NCBI RefSeq assembly: GCF_006540005.1
Contig: NZ_BJOC01000011.1
Location: 1 to 64,000 of the forward strand
Source of the DNA: Halomonas halmophila
GTDB lineage: Bacteria; Pseudomonadota; Gammaproteobacteria; Pseudomonadales; Halomonadaceae
Direction of reading: 5' to 3'
DNA length: 64,000 nt
Shown: positions 35,198 through 43,012 of the stretch, in pieces
Numbering within the stretch: the first letter of the stretch is position 1
How the letters are laid out: every line of letters begins with the position of its first letter
The notes under the pieces: generated by a model
What the model was told of the DNA's origin: nothing
Databases searched by the model: none
What the model saw: the letters and a program-made list of their open reading frames with translations, nothing else
Program-made: the position numbers and the translations under genes

Positions 35198-36124
35198 TCA
35201 ATCGGCGTTGCTGTACTGCAGGGTTTCCTGAATGCCCTGCCGGTAAGGGGTGGCGACAAGCCCGAAGTGGCGCTCTATCTTGCGACTGTCGAAGCAGTAG
35301 TCATGCTCGAACTGGTACATCATTTCCCGATTTTCGCGAATGATGGGGTTGACCAGGCCCAGCAAGCTCAACAGCCAGGCCGGGGCGACCTGGACCTTTT
35401 CGGGTTGGCCGGCAAGCTCGCAGGCTAGATGAGCAAATGTCCTGCCGCTTATCGGCGTGCTGTCGGCAGGCAGGTGCCAGGTCTGGCCATAAGCCGCCGC
35501 GGTAGTGCCGAGTCGTGCCAGCGCTTGGCCGATATCCTGCGTGAAATTGAAGGTGTGCTCGGCGTCTGGATTGCCCGCCCATTGAGGGGGCCTGCCTTGC
35601 GCCAGACGCGCGAAGATAGTGGCGTGGGTAAAGCTCTGGGTGGCGGCCGGGCCGTAGAAGTCTGCCGAGCGGGCGATCAGGGCCTGCAGTTCTCCGCGCT
35701 GCATCTCGTCCAGCAAGAGTGTGGCGGTCTCGGCGCGCGCCTCGCCTTTGCGGCTATTCGGATTGAAAGGCGTTGCTTCGGTCATCGGGCCATTCACGAG
35801 TCCGTAGGCGTAGACGTTATCGAGAAACACGAGTCGGCAGTCGTGCTGTTTGCAGGCGTCAATGACGTGACGCATGATCCGTGGCCATTGAGCACTCCAG
35901 GTAGTCGCGTCGTAGGGCAGGCCGGCTACCAGATAGGCCACGTCACAGCCTGCCACGGCCTTCTGAACGGCGCCGGCATCGAGCAAGTCCGCTGCATGCA
36001 GGTCGTCATCCGAGAAGACCGGTCGGGGTTGACGGCTGACCTGCCGAAGGGTCTGTCCCGCTTCCTTGAGTGAGGTCGATAATTCTCTGGCGATGATGCC
36101 GTTGGCACCCAGAATGGCTTGCAT
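35198..36124 (-). CDS. NAD-dependent epimerase/dehydratase family protein
   Basis: A 308-residue atypical extended-SDR protein. The N-terminal nucleotide motif is ILGANGIIARELS (GxNGxxG-like with Ile for the last Gly), followed by DVAYLVAGLPYD and LVFLDNVYAYG; the Tyr-Lys pair is not the classical YxxxK, so a reductase role is uncertain. Proteins of this type are usually annotated as NAD-dependent epimerases or NmrA-like sensors. The start at 36124 follows AGGGAAGAG on the minus strand; a ten-codon extension upstream is less likely. It is convergent with nfi, 39 bases apart. Confidence 0.78.
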   Translation of the reverse strand: MQAILGANGIIARELSTSLKEAGQTLRQVSRQPRPVFSDDDLHAADLLDAGAVQKAVAGCDVAYLVAGLPYDATTWSAQWPRIMRHVIDACKQHDCRLVFLDNVYAYGLVNGPMTEATPFNPNSRKGEARAETATLLLDEMQRGELQALIARSADFYGPAATQSFTHATIFARLAQGRPPQWAGNPDAEHTFNFTQDIGQALARLGTTAAAYGQTWHLPADSTPISGRTFAHLACELAGQPEKVQVAPAWLLSLLGLVNPIIRENREMMYQFEHDYCFDSRKIERHFGLVATPYRQGIQETLQYSNAD

Positions 36125-36288
36125 GGCGTCTCTTCCCTGATGGACCAATGTCAAGGGTTTACCTTATGGCCCCACCGGGCAAATTGCCAGAGCCGCCGCG
36201 GGTAGTCGGGTCACTATCCATGTGGCGATACAGCGTGCCCTCGAGCGGCTATACTGGCCGCCTCACTCCCGCCACAGCCGAGCCCTTC

Positions 36289-36840
36289 ATGTCCGATCCC
36301 GTTGATCCCCTCCAGGCGACCCGTGCCTGGGTCGAGTCCTTTGTCGTCGGCCGCGAGGTCTGCCCCTTCGCCGGCCGGGAGGTGGCGCGGGATAGCGTGC
36401 GTTACGTGAACATTGAGGCGGCCGAGCCTGAAGTCGCGCTGATGCGCCTGATGGAGGAATGCTGGCACCTGGACGGCCATCCCGAGGACGAGACCACGTT
36501 GCTGGTGCTGACAGGTTGTCTGGATGACTTCGATGATTATCTGGATCATCTGGCGCTGGCCGAGACCTTGATGGAGTCGCAGGGCTATGAAGGTATCTAC
36601 CAGCTGGCGAGCTTTCATCCGGATTATCAGTTCGAGGGCGAGGACGCCGACTCGCCGCGCAACTACACCAATCGCGCGCCCTGGCCGATGTGGCACCTGA
36701 TTCGCGAGGCCGGGCTGGAACGGGCGCTGGCGCATTATCCCGACCCGGAGAATATCCCCGAGCGCAATGCCGCCAGCATGCAGGCGCTGGGCACCGAGCG
36801 GCTGGCGGCGTCCCTTACGGCATTGCGTGGCACAAGGTGA
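36289..36840 (+). CDS. DUF1415 family protein
   Basis: A 183-residue soluble protein of the DUF1415 family, common in proteobacteria and without known function. Conserved features visible are VVGREVCPFAG (about residues 19-29), LDDFDDYLD, and QLASFHPDYQF with a central YTNRAPWPMWHLIRE segment. The start at 36289 gives the family's N-terminus (about 10 residues before the WV-SFV helix); upstream in-frame ATGs lack family support. It ends next to the recombination scar described below. Confidence 0.85.
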   Translation: MSDPVDPLQATRAWVESFVVGREVCPFAGREVARDSVRYVNIEAAEPEVALMRLMEECWHLDGHPEDETTLLVLTGCLDDFDDYLDHLALAETLMESQGYEGIYQLASFHPDYQFEGEDADSPRNYTNRAPWPMWHLIREAGLERALAHYPDPENIPERNAASMQALGTERLAASLTALRGTR

Positions 36841-36869
36841 GCGGGCAAGGCTCCGGTCTGCGTGTTTCC

Positions 36870-37034
36870 CTAGCCGACCAGTATCAACACGCCCAGCGCC
36901 ATCAACCCCAGGCCCAGCAGGTTGGCCAGCCACTGCCAGGGCGAGATGAGCTTTTCCAGCAGGATGATCAGCGTCACGGCGACGAGTAGCCAGCCTTGCC
37001 CCTGGCGGGATGACACTAATGACAGCACGGTCAT
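36870..37034 (-). pseudogene. DUF2182 gene with 567-bp in-frame internal deletion
   Basis: A 54-codon frame that keeps the first about 18 and last about 36 codons of a DUF2182 membrane protein. Compared with the intact gene at 39456-40187, the 3' part aligns at an offset of 2586 bases and the 5' part at 3153, so exactly 567 bases (189 codons) are missing and the frame is preserved. The N-terminus MTVLSLVSSRQGQGWLL and the segment LIILLEKLISPWQWLANLLG match the intact gene; the last 14 residues differ. Probably non-functional, though a two-helix peptide could still be made. Confidence 0.8.
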
Positions 37035-37055
37035 GGTGAATGTCTCCCGGGCGTA

Positions 37056-37242
37056 TCACGCCGCCTCGTACTGGAAGGCCGAATAGAAGGCGGTGTGTCC
37101 CCCGAATTGCCAGTCGAGGCCGTGGCCCTGATGCGCGACATGTTCCGAGCATGCCAGGGTGCCGCTGTTGCCCGGTGCCACGGCGACCGGATGGCCGCTG
37201 AGCGTGACCTCGCCACCGTTCTGACCCTCGATGGCCGTCAGC
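37056..37242 (-). pseudogene. 3' remnant of a DUF1326 gene
   Basis: The last 60 or so codons of a DUF1326 gene, colinear with the intact copy at 40209-40395 (offset 3153) and nearly identical, ending in the same FYSAFQYEAA. The match stops abruptly at GTCAGC (37237-37242), where the sequence switches to the 3' end of endonuclease V. The N-terminal two thirds, including all cysteines, are gone, so this cannot be functional. Confidence 0.85.
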
Positions 37243-37332
37243 CTGCCCACGGCCCTCGACTGGGTAGTGGCCCGCCTGGGACGCACCAAGCTTCCCGAGT
37301 CGACCCGGCTGGCCGATCGCCTGGCGTCACGG
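37237..37332 (+). repeat. Duplicated 3' end of endonuclease V gene
   Basis: Ninety-six bases match 35048-35143 of nfi without gaps and with four differences (about 96% identity). The match starts at GTCAGC, which is also present in the DUF1326 sequence, so the joint is a 6-bp microhomology. It ends two bases after CTGGCGTCACGG, 28 bases before the stop of the next SDR gene. The fragment has no start and is not a gene. Confidence 0.88.
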
Positions 37333-37359
37333 AGAGGTTGAAGGTGGATCCTGGCCGCT

Positions 37360-38100
37360 TCAGGCGAAGCCGCCGTTGGCGCGCAGAACCTGGGCGTTGA
37401 TCCAGCTACCCTGTGGGCCGGCCAGGAAGGCGATGGCGTCGGCGATTTCTTTCGGTTGGCCCAGACGTTCAAGCGGTGCCATGGCGGCGATCGATTCGAC
37501 CTGCTCGTCGCTCTTGCCCTGGAAGAATAGGTCGGTCGCGACAGGACCGGGGGCCACGGCGTTGACCGTAATATCACGCCCGCGCAGTTCGTTGGCCAGC
37601 ACCTTCACCAGGCCCTCGACGCCCGCCTTGCTGGCGATGTAGGCGCCATAGCCGGGAAAGGATCTGGCCAGCACACTGGAGGAGAGGGCGATGATCCGGC
37701 CACCCTCGCTCAGGGTTTCGGCGGCCTTGGCCATCACCAGCCAGCTGCCGCGTAGATTGGTGGCAAGCGCGCGATCGAGGACCTCGATATTGTCGGTGGT
37801 GATGCCGGCCATCTGCAGGATGCCGGCGTTGTTGACCACTGCGTCAAGGCGACCGAAGGTCTCGAGCATCGTGTCGAAGAGCCGGGCGACCGATTCGGCG
37901 TCGCCGATATCGGCTTGCAGCGCCATCGCGCGTCCCCCGTTTGCCTCGATATCGGCCACGACCTGGTCGGCCATGCCTGCGTTGCCGGCATAATTCACAC
38001 CCACGGCAAAGCCGTCCTCGGCGAGCTTGAGGGCAATGGCGCGCCCGATGCCACGAGAGGCGCCAGTCACCAGGGCGACGTTCTGTGTTGTAGCCGTCAT
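37360..38100 (-). CDS. SDR-family oxidoreductase
   Basis: A 246-residue classical short-chain dehydrogenase. TGASRGIG (residues 13-20), NNAG (about 91-94), catalytic Ser in ALSSSVLA and YIASKAGVEGL with Tyr/Lys are all intact, and the C-terminal INAQVLRANGGFA closes the fold. The substrate is unknown; FabG-like 3-oxoacyl reductases and sugar or xenobiotic dehydrogenases share this pattern. It is divergent from the LysR gene, a common arrangement where the regulator controls the SDR. Confidence 0.87.
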   Translation of the reverse strand: MTATTQNVALVTGASRGIGRAIALKLAEDGFAVGVNYAGNAGMADQVVADIEANGGRAMALQADIGDAESVARLFDTMLETFGRLDAVVNNAGILQMAGITTDNIEVLDRALATNLRGSWLVMAKAAETLSEGGRIIALSSSVLARSFPGYGAYIASKAGVEGLVKVLANELRGRDITVNAVAPGPVATDLFFQGKSDEQVESIAAMAPLERLGQPKEIADAIAFLAGPQGSWINAQVLRANGGFA

Positions 38101-38150
38101 GAAGTGTTTCCTCCTGATCGTAAGTGGGCGCAGTATTGCTGTTCGAGGAG

Positions 38151-38187
38151 GCTGAATAAATCAGCTAATCTGAGAACTCTATTCAGC
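38151..38187. promoter_or_regulatory. Inverted repeat in SDR-LysR divergent promoter
   Basis: GCTGAATA (38151-38158) and TATTCAGC (38180-38187) form a perfect 8-bp inverted repeat around a second dyad, TCAG-N5-CTGA (38161-38173). It ends 17 bases before the lysR start. LysR-type regulators bind dyads in such divergent promoters and usually repress themselves, so this is the probable binding site. Confidence 0.6.
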
Positions 38188-38204
38188 AGAAATAAACAAT
38201 TTGC

Positions 38205-39122
38205 ATGGATCGAATCGAGGCGATGACCCTCTTCGTGCGTATCGTCGAGAGTGGCAGCTTCACCAGGGCGGCCAACGGACTCAATATTCCGCGAGCGACC
38301 GCCACGCTGGCCATCCAGCAGTTGGAGAGCCGGCTGGGCGTACGCCTGCTGGAGCGAACGACGCGCCAGGTACGGCCCACGTTCGAGGGCGAAGTATTTC
38401 ATGAGCGCTGTGTCCATCTGCTGGCGGAACTGGAAGATGCCGAGGCGTCGCTCAAGCCGGTGGCCAGTAATCCCGCTGGCGTATTGCGTGTCGAGATGCA
38501 CGGGACCCATGCCAGGTTGCTCGTGCTGCCGCATATCCAGGCCTTTCATCGCCGTTATCCCGGGCTGAACCTGGTGCTGACCAGTGGTGATCGCCGTGTG
38601 GACCTGGTGGGGGAAGGGGTGGATTGCGCACTGCGTGCCGGCGCCCCCGAGGACTCCAGCCTGGTTGCCCGCAAGCTGGCCGAATTGCCTCAGGTGGTCT
38701 GTGCTAGTCCCGAGTATCTCGAGGTCGCCGGTTTTCCGAGCCACCCGGAAGAGATCCACGCGCATCACGTGATCGGCTTTTTCTCCGGCAGCAAGGCGGT
38801 GGATAGCTCGCTGGACGTGATTGTGGAGGGGCAGGTCCGGTCTTTCGACGCCGGTAACTGGATCACGGTAAATGATGCATCGAGCTATGTGGAAGGTGCT
38901 CGTCAGGGCTGCGGAATGATTCAACTGCCGCGCTTTTCCGTGGCGCCGATGCTTGAACGGGGAGAGCTTACGGAGGTGTTGCCCGAGTGGCGCAAGCCGG
39001 CCCTGCCACTGTACGCGGTCTACCCTCAGCGGCGGCAGTTATCGCCTCGTGTGAGGGTCTTCCTTGACTGGGTCACCTCGATATATGAAGAGCGCTTTGG
39101 TGATCACCACATGAATGGATAG
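38205..39122 (+). CDS. LysR-family transcriptional regulator
   Basis: A 305-residue regulator. The N-terminal winged helix (about residues 1-62) has the LysR pattern MTLFVRIVESGSFTRAA followed by the recognition helix PRATATLAIQQLESRLG and LLERTTR. The effector domain (about 88-295) has the two-lobed periplasmic-binding fold. It belongs to the group often found beside SDR genes and is divergent from one here. The inducer is unknown. Confidence 0.9.
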   Translation: MDRIEAMTLFVRIVESGSFTRAANGLNIPRATATLAIQQLESRLGVRLLERTTRQVRPTFEGEVFHERCVHLLAELEDAEASLKPVASNPAGVLRVEMHGTHARLLVLPHIQAFHRRYPGLNLVLTSGDRRVDLVGEGVDCALRAGAPEDSSLVARKLAELPQVVCASPEYLEVAGFPSHPEEIHAHHVIGFFSGSKAVDSSLDVIVEGQVRSFDAGNWITVNDASSYVEGARQGCGMIQLPRFSVAPMLERGELTEVLPEWRKPALPLYAVYPQRRQLSPRVRVFLDWVTSIYEERFGDHHMNG

Positions 39123-39176
39123 AGGCCGGTAGGCAGAAGACGGCGGTGCCGGCCCTCGGCAACACCGAGGCGCCTT

Positions 39177-39428
39177 CTATCGATGTGGGCAACCCGGCCA
39201 GCAGCATGGGCGACGCTTCCCTGCCTTGAGATCGTTGCGGACTCTCTCGATTCGGCGCTGTCTCGTCTCGGATTTCTTGGCGTCTTCTACCCAACAGATC
39301 CACTCATTGCGTGCGATGGGCGTAATATCTTCCCAGAACGTCAGTGCCGCGCCGTCATCGACGAGGCATTGCCCAAGGTCCTCGGGAATGTCATGTACGA
39401 CACCGGCGGAGAGGGTTGCTCTGGTCAT
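39177..39428 (-). CDS. Small YdeI/OmpD-associated family protein
   Basis: An 83-residue protein matching the C-terminal YdeI/OmpD-associated domain: IPEDLGQCLVDDGAALTFW, then LTPIARNEW-like ITPIARNEWICWVEDAKK and TRQRRIERV. This short form ends in a conserved cysteine cluster, RRPCCWPGCPHR. Function is unknown; longer YdeI relatives have been linked to stress resistance. AGGATA precedes the ATG on the minus strand. It is convergent with lysR and lies just upstream of the DUF2182 3' end on the same strand. Confidence 0.8.
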   Translation of the reverse strand: MTRATLSAGVVHDIPEDLGQCLVDDGAALTFWEDITPIARNEWICWVEDAKKSETRQRRIERVRNDLKAGKRRPCCWPGCPHR

Positions 39429-39455
39429 GAGGTATCCTGTCTGTATAGGTTTCTG

Positions 39456-40187
39456 TCAGGTGAACACTAGCCAGCCGCCGTAAGCTGCCAGTGCCCCGCC
39501 CAGCAGGTTGGCCAGCCACTGCCAGGGCGAGATGAGCTTTTCCAGCAGGATGATCAGCGTCAAGGCGGCCATCCAGGCCAGGCTCATCACGCCACCGACG
39601 AACATCAGGGCCATCAGCGCCCAGCAGCAACCCGCACAATAGAGTCCCAGCCGCATGCCGGCGGTCAGGGTGCGCCAGGCTGTGCCCGGGAAGCCCTCGG
39701 CGAGCATGCCCATCGGGCTGCGACAATAGCGCAGGCAGGCCTGCTTCCAGGGTGTCCACTGGAAGATTCCGGCGGCCGCCAGTATCAAGCCGGCGAGCAG
39801 CTCGCTGCGCAGCGCCTGGGCCGGTGTCAGCATGTCCGAGGCATGCAGCCCCCATTGTGCGGCCGTCGCCAGGGCCGAGTAAGCGACCCAGGCCAGCAGG
39901 TAGCCGAGCGTGAACAGGTAAGGCAAGAGCACGGCATGCCGACCCTGAGGGCGTGACGCCGCCAGCATCATGATGCCGGGTGCGGCACTCGGCAGCATCA
40001 TGGCGATCATCATCACCACCCACATGCTCAAGGTGGCCCATGGACGAAAGGGCATCGGGCCCTGCATGGACGGCATGCCGTTGGCCATGTGCACCAGATA
40101 CCACCAGCTGAGTAGTGTCGCCACGCTGAGGCCGGCGAGTAGCCAGCCTTGACCCTGGCGGAATGAGGCTAATGACAGCGCGGTCAT
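39456..40187 (-). CDS. DUF2182 integral membrane protein
   Basis: A 243-residue inner-membrane protein annotated in databases as a predicted metal-binding membrane protein (DUF2182). About six hydrophobic segments are evident. Candidate ligands include a Met-rich stretch (MVVMMIAMMLPSAAPGIMML, about residues 56-75), LRYCRSPMG and the cysteine cluster YCAGCCWALM (about 190-200). It follows the DUF1326 gene by 21 bases on the same strand; the pair recurs together in other genomes and may form a metal- or thiol-handling unit. A deletion derivative lies at 36870-37034. Confidence 0.85.
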   Translation of the reverse strand: MTALSLASFRQGQGWLLAGLSVATLLSWWYLVHMANGMPSMQGPMPFRPWATLSMWVVMMIAMMLPSAAPGIMMLAASRPQGRHAVLLPYLFTLGYLLAWVAYSALATAAQWGLHASDMLTPAQALRSELLAGLILAAAGIFQWTPWKQACLRYCRSPMGMLAEGFPGTAWRTLTAGMRLGLYCAGCCWALMALMFVGGVMSLAWMAALTLIILLEKLISPWQWLANLLGGALAAYGGWLVFT

Positions 40188-40208
40188 GGTGAATGTCTCC
40201 CGGGCGTA

Positions 40209-40814
40209 TCACGCCGCCTCGTACTGGAAGGCCGAATAGAAGGCGGTGCGTCCCCCGAATTGCCAGTCGAGGCCGTGGCCCTGATGCGAGACATGTTCCG
40301 AGCATGCCAAGGTGCCGCTGTTGCCCGGTGCCACGGCGACCGGATGGCCGCTGAGCGTGACCTCGCCACCATTCTGCCCCTCGATGGCCGTCAGCGAAGC
40401 ACTCGCGACGTCGCCGACGTCGAGCCGGTGATGGCGGCCCTCGATTAGATAGCGCATCGGCAGCGACTCGACGCCCAGGATCTCGCCGACGAAGCCCGCC
40501 AGGGTAGCCGGATGGCCGCCCACGGAACCGCCGAAGATCTGCATCAGCGCATCGTGTTGTGGCTGGCTGGCGTCGGCATCGACATAGACCACGACACGCC
40601 AGTCGCCGGCCGTCATGTTGCCCGGCACATGCAGTGCCATGGCCAGGTTCAAGCCGTCCAGGGCGAGCTCGTCCATATGGCCTTGCGCGATGTGCCAGGC
40701 GAACAGCGCATCACAACTGCCTTCGGTGGGGTCGCCGCCAAACAGGCAGGGGCAGGCCCCCTTGCAGGTGCAGGCCTCGAAATAGGTGCCTGCGACTCGC
40801 CATTGGGTAGTCAT
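40209..40814 (-). CDS. DUF1326 family protein
   Basis: A 201-residue soluble protein of the DUF1326 family. Cysteines 15, 17, 21, 23 and 34 (ACTCKGACPCLFGG and GSCD) form a tight cluster suited to metal binding; the rest is a beta-rich domain. It is the first gene of a two-gene unit with DUF2182 and is divergent from the ATPase/winged-helix gene at 41010. No enzymatic role is known. The 3' third is duplicated at 37056-37242. Confidence 0.85.
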   Translation of the reverse strand: MTTQWRVAGTYFEACTCKGACPCLFGGDPTEGSCDALFAWHIAQGHMDELALDGLNLAMALHVPGNMTAGDWRVVVYVDADASQPQHDALMQIFGGSVGGHPATLAGFVGEILGVESLPMRYLIEGRHHRLDVGDVASASLTAIEGQNGGEVTLSGHPVAVAPGNSGTLACSEHVSHQGHGLDWQFGGRTAFYSAFQYEAA

Positions 40815-41009
40815 GATTCGTCCTCCTCGATGAAGGCGTGAATGGCGTTGGGCGATCCAGGAGAAACCACCCCCGTGCCCTCTGCTTCAGGTATAGCGCC
40901 TGGAGGAGCTGCATTCACGAGGCGTCGATGAGAATTCCATGAGGATTGCTCCGGGTCAGGCGGACCTGGCCTTGCTAATCTGACAGGACACGGCAGGCGG
41001 TGAGAGGCG

Positions 41010-42980
41010 ATGACACAACCGGCGGGACTCATCCCGGGCACCAGGGAGCTCATGGTCGGCCGGGATGTCGAGCTCGAGCAATTGATGGCACTGCTGGATA
41101 AGCAGGGGCCCAGGGTGCTATGGCTGCATGGCGTGGCGGGTATCGGCAAGAGCATGCTGCTGGGACACTTCGTGCACCAGGTCGGGCAGGTGGATGTGCC
41201 ATGCCTGTGCCTCGATGGTCGCGAGGTGGAGCCGACACCCGATGGCTTCATGGCGGCCCTGCAAGAGGTGTCGGGGTGTCGAATGGCGGCATCGGGGCGG
41301 CTCGATGCACTGCTCGGAGACGGCCGCAAGGAGCCGCTGATCGTCGTCGTGGATGCCATGGAATCCTTGTGCCTGCTGGAGGTGTGGCTCCGCCAGTCGC
41401 TGATACCGCGGCTGCCCGAGGGCGTACGACTGTTGCTGAGTGGCCGTCATCGCCCGGCCACCGGGTGGTTCGATGGCCATGCAGAACCCGTGCGCTGCTT
41501 GCATCTCGAAGCGCTGGCCGACGCGGCGGCGGAGGCGTGGTTGCGGCGGTTGGGCTTTTCCGCGGCGCAGGCCTGCCATCTGCGCCAGCGGTTGCACGGG
41601 CATCCACTGGCCATCCGGCTGGCCGCCGCACTATTGCCGGCGCACCCGGATGTCCGGCTGCCCGAGGCATCCCTGCAAGAGATCATGGATCAGCTTGCCG
41701 AGCTGTATCTGGCCGATATTCCCGAGCACTTCCAGTGTCAATTGCTGGAAGGCGCCAGTCTGGTGCGGCGTGTCTCGGAGCCCGTGTTGCAGGCGATGTT
41801 TCCCGGCGCCTCGTCCGCTGCCGCCTACGCCAGTCTGCGTTCGCTGGACGTCGTCGAGGCTTGGCCGGATGGCCTGAGGCTGCATGACATGGTGCGCGAA
41901 GCGCTCGGTCGCAGCCTTCACGCGCGTGACCCACAGCGCCACGCCGACTACCGGGCGCGCGCCTGGCAGGCGCTGGTGGCGCAGACGACAGCCTCGGGGC
42001 GTCGCGAGCTGTGGCGATGCACGGCGGACCTGCTGTATCTGATCGAGAACCCCGTGGTGCGCGAGGCCTTCTTTCCCACCGACCGCAACGAGCTGGCGGT
42101 GGAGCCCGCCAGGGCCGAGGATGCCACCTCGCTGAAAGCGATCATCGATCGCCACGAGGGACCGCAGGCCGCCCGGGCGCTATGGCGCTGGTGGCAGGCG
42201 ATGCCCGAGGCCTTCCGGGTGGTGCGCGATGCTCGGGGCGAGTGCCAGGGCCTGTGTTGTTGCTTCGACCCGGCGCAGGCGCCGCCCGAGTGTCTGGCCG
42301 AGGACCCGGTGACGGCGGCCTGGTGCCAGGCCCTGGTGGGGGATCCGTTGCCCGCCGGGCAGCGGGTACTCTTCATCCGCCGCTGGCTGGGGCGCGAAGC
42401 AGGGGAACAGCCGGGGGAGGTGCAGGCGGCCTGCTGGCTGGCGCTGAAGCGTGACTACATGGCCATGCGGCCGGCATTGCGTCGTGTCTATCTGGTCCTC
42501 GCCGATCTCGCGCCCTATGCCGCCGTGGCCGAGACGCTGGGTTTCAGGCGGCTTGCGGAGCGGGTCGTGACGCTGGACGAAATCCCCTATCACTCGGCGG
42601 TTCTGGATTTCGGCCCCCGCTCGGTGGATGGCTGGCTGGCACGTCTGGCGGCCGAAGAGCTCGGGGTGCCGCGGGATACGCTGATGCTCGATCGACAGGC
42701 GCACGAGCTGATCCGCCAGGATCGGCGCATCCGTTTGACGCCACTGGAAGCCGGGGTATTGGCCTGTCTGCTCGACCACCCGGGCGAGGCGCTCGCGCGG
42801 GAGCGACTGCTGGCCATGGTATGGGGCAGCCGCTACACCGAGGGCAGTAACAAGGTCGATGCCGTAGTGGTCGGATTACGGCGCAAGCTGGGTGATCAGG
42901 CAGGGCGTATCGAGACGGTGTCCGGGGTCGGCTATCGTTATCGCCTCGCACCTGACGGGCGAGAATCGGCAGCGGGATGA
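41010..42980 (+). CDS. P-loop ATPase fused to OmpR-type winged helix
   Basis: A 656-residue protein. Residues 41-49 (HGVAGIGKS) are a Walker A loop and PLIVVVDA (about 110) a Walker B strand, in a STAND/AAA-like ATPase module (about 15-330). The middle (about 370-550) has no clear family but its ending, VAETLGFRRLAERV, resembles an acyltransferase core. Residues about 565-650 form a Trans_reg_C winged helix, with LTPLEAGVLACLLDHPGEAL and VDAVVVGLRRKLG. It is likely an ATP-dependent transcription regulator of the divergent DUF1326-DUF2182 pair. An AGAGG at 41001-41005 supports the start. Confidence 0.78.
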   Translation: MTQPAGLIPGTRELMVGRDVELEQLMALLDKQGPRVLWLHGVAGIGKSMLLGHFVHQVGQVDVPCLCLDGREVEPTPDGFMAALQEVSGCRMAASGRLDALLGDGRKEPLIVVVDAMESLCLLEVWLRQSLIPRLPEGVRLLLSGRHRPATGWFDGHAEPVRCLHLEALADAAAEAWLRRLGFSAAQACHLRQRLHGHPLAIRLAAALLPAHPDVRLPEASLQEIMDQLAELYLADIPEHFQCQLLEGASLVRRVSEPVLQAMFPGASSAAAYASLRSLDVVEAWPDGLRLHDMVREALGRSLHARDPQRHADYRARAWQALVAQTTASGRRELWRCTADLLYLIENPVVREAFFPTDRNELAVEPARAEDATSLKAIIDRHEGPQAARALWRWWQAMPEAFRVVRDARGECQGLCCCFDPAQAPPECLAEDPVTAAWCQALVGDPLPAGQRVLFIRRWLGREAGEQPGEVQAACWLALKRDYMAMRPALRRVYLVLADLAPYAAVAETLGFRRLAERVVTLDEIPYHSAVLDFGPRSVDGWLARLAAEELGVPRDTLMLDRQAHELIRQDRRIRLTPLEAGVLACLLDHPGEALARERLLAMVWGSRYTEGSNKVDAVVVGLRRKLGDQAGRIETVSGVGYRYRLAPDGRESAAG

Positions 42981-43012
42981 GGCATGCCCGTTCACTGTCA
43001 TGGCCTCGCCAT

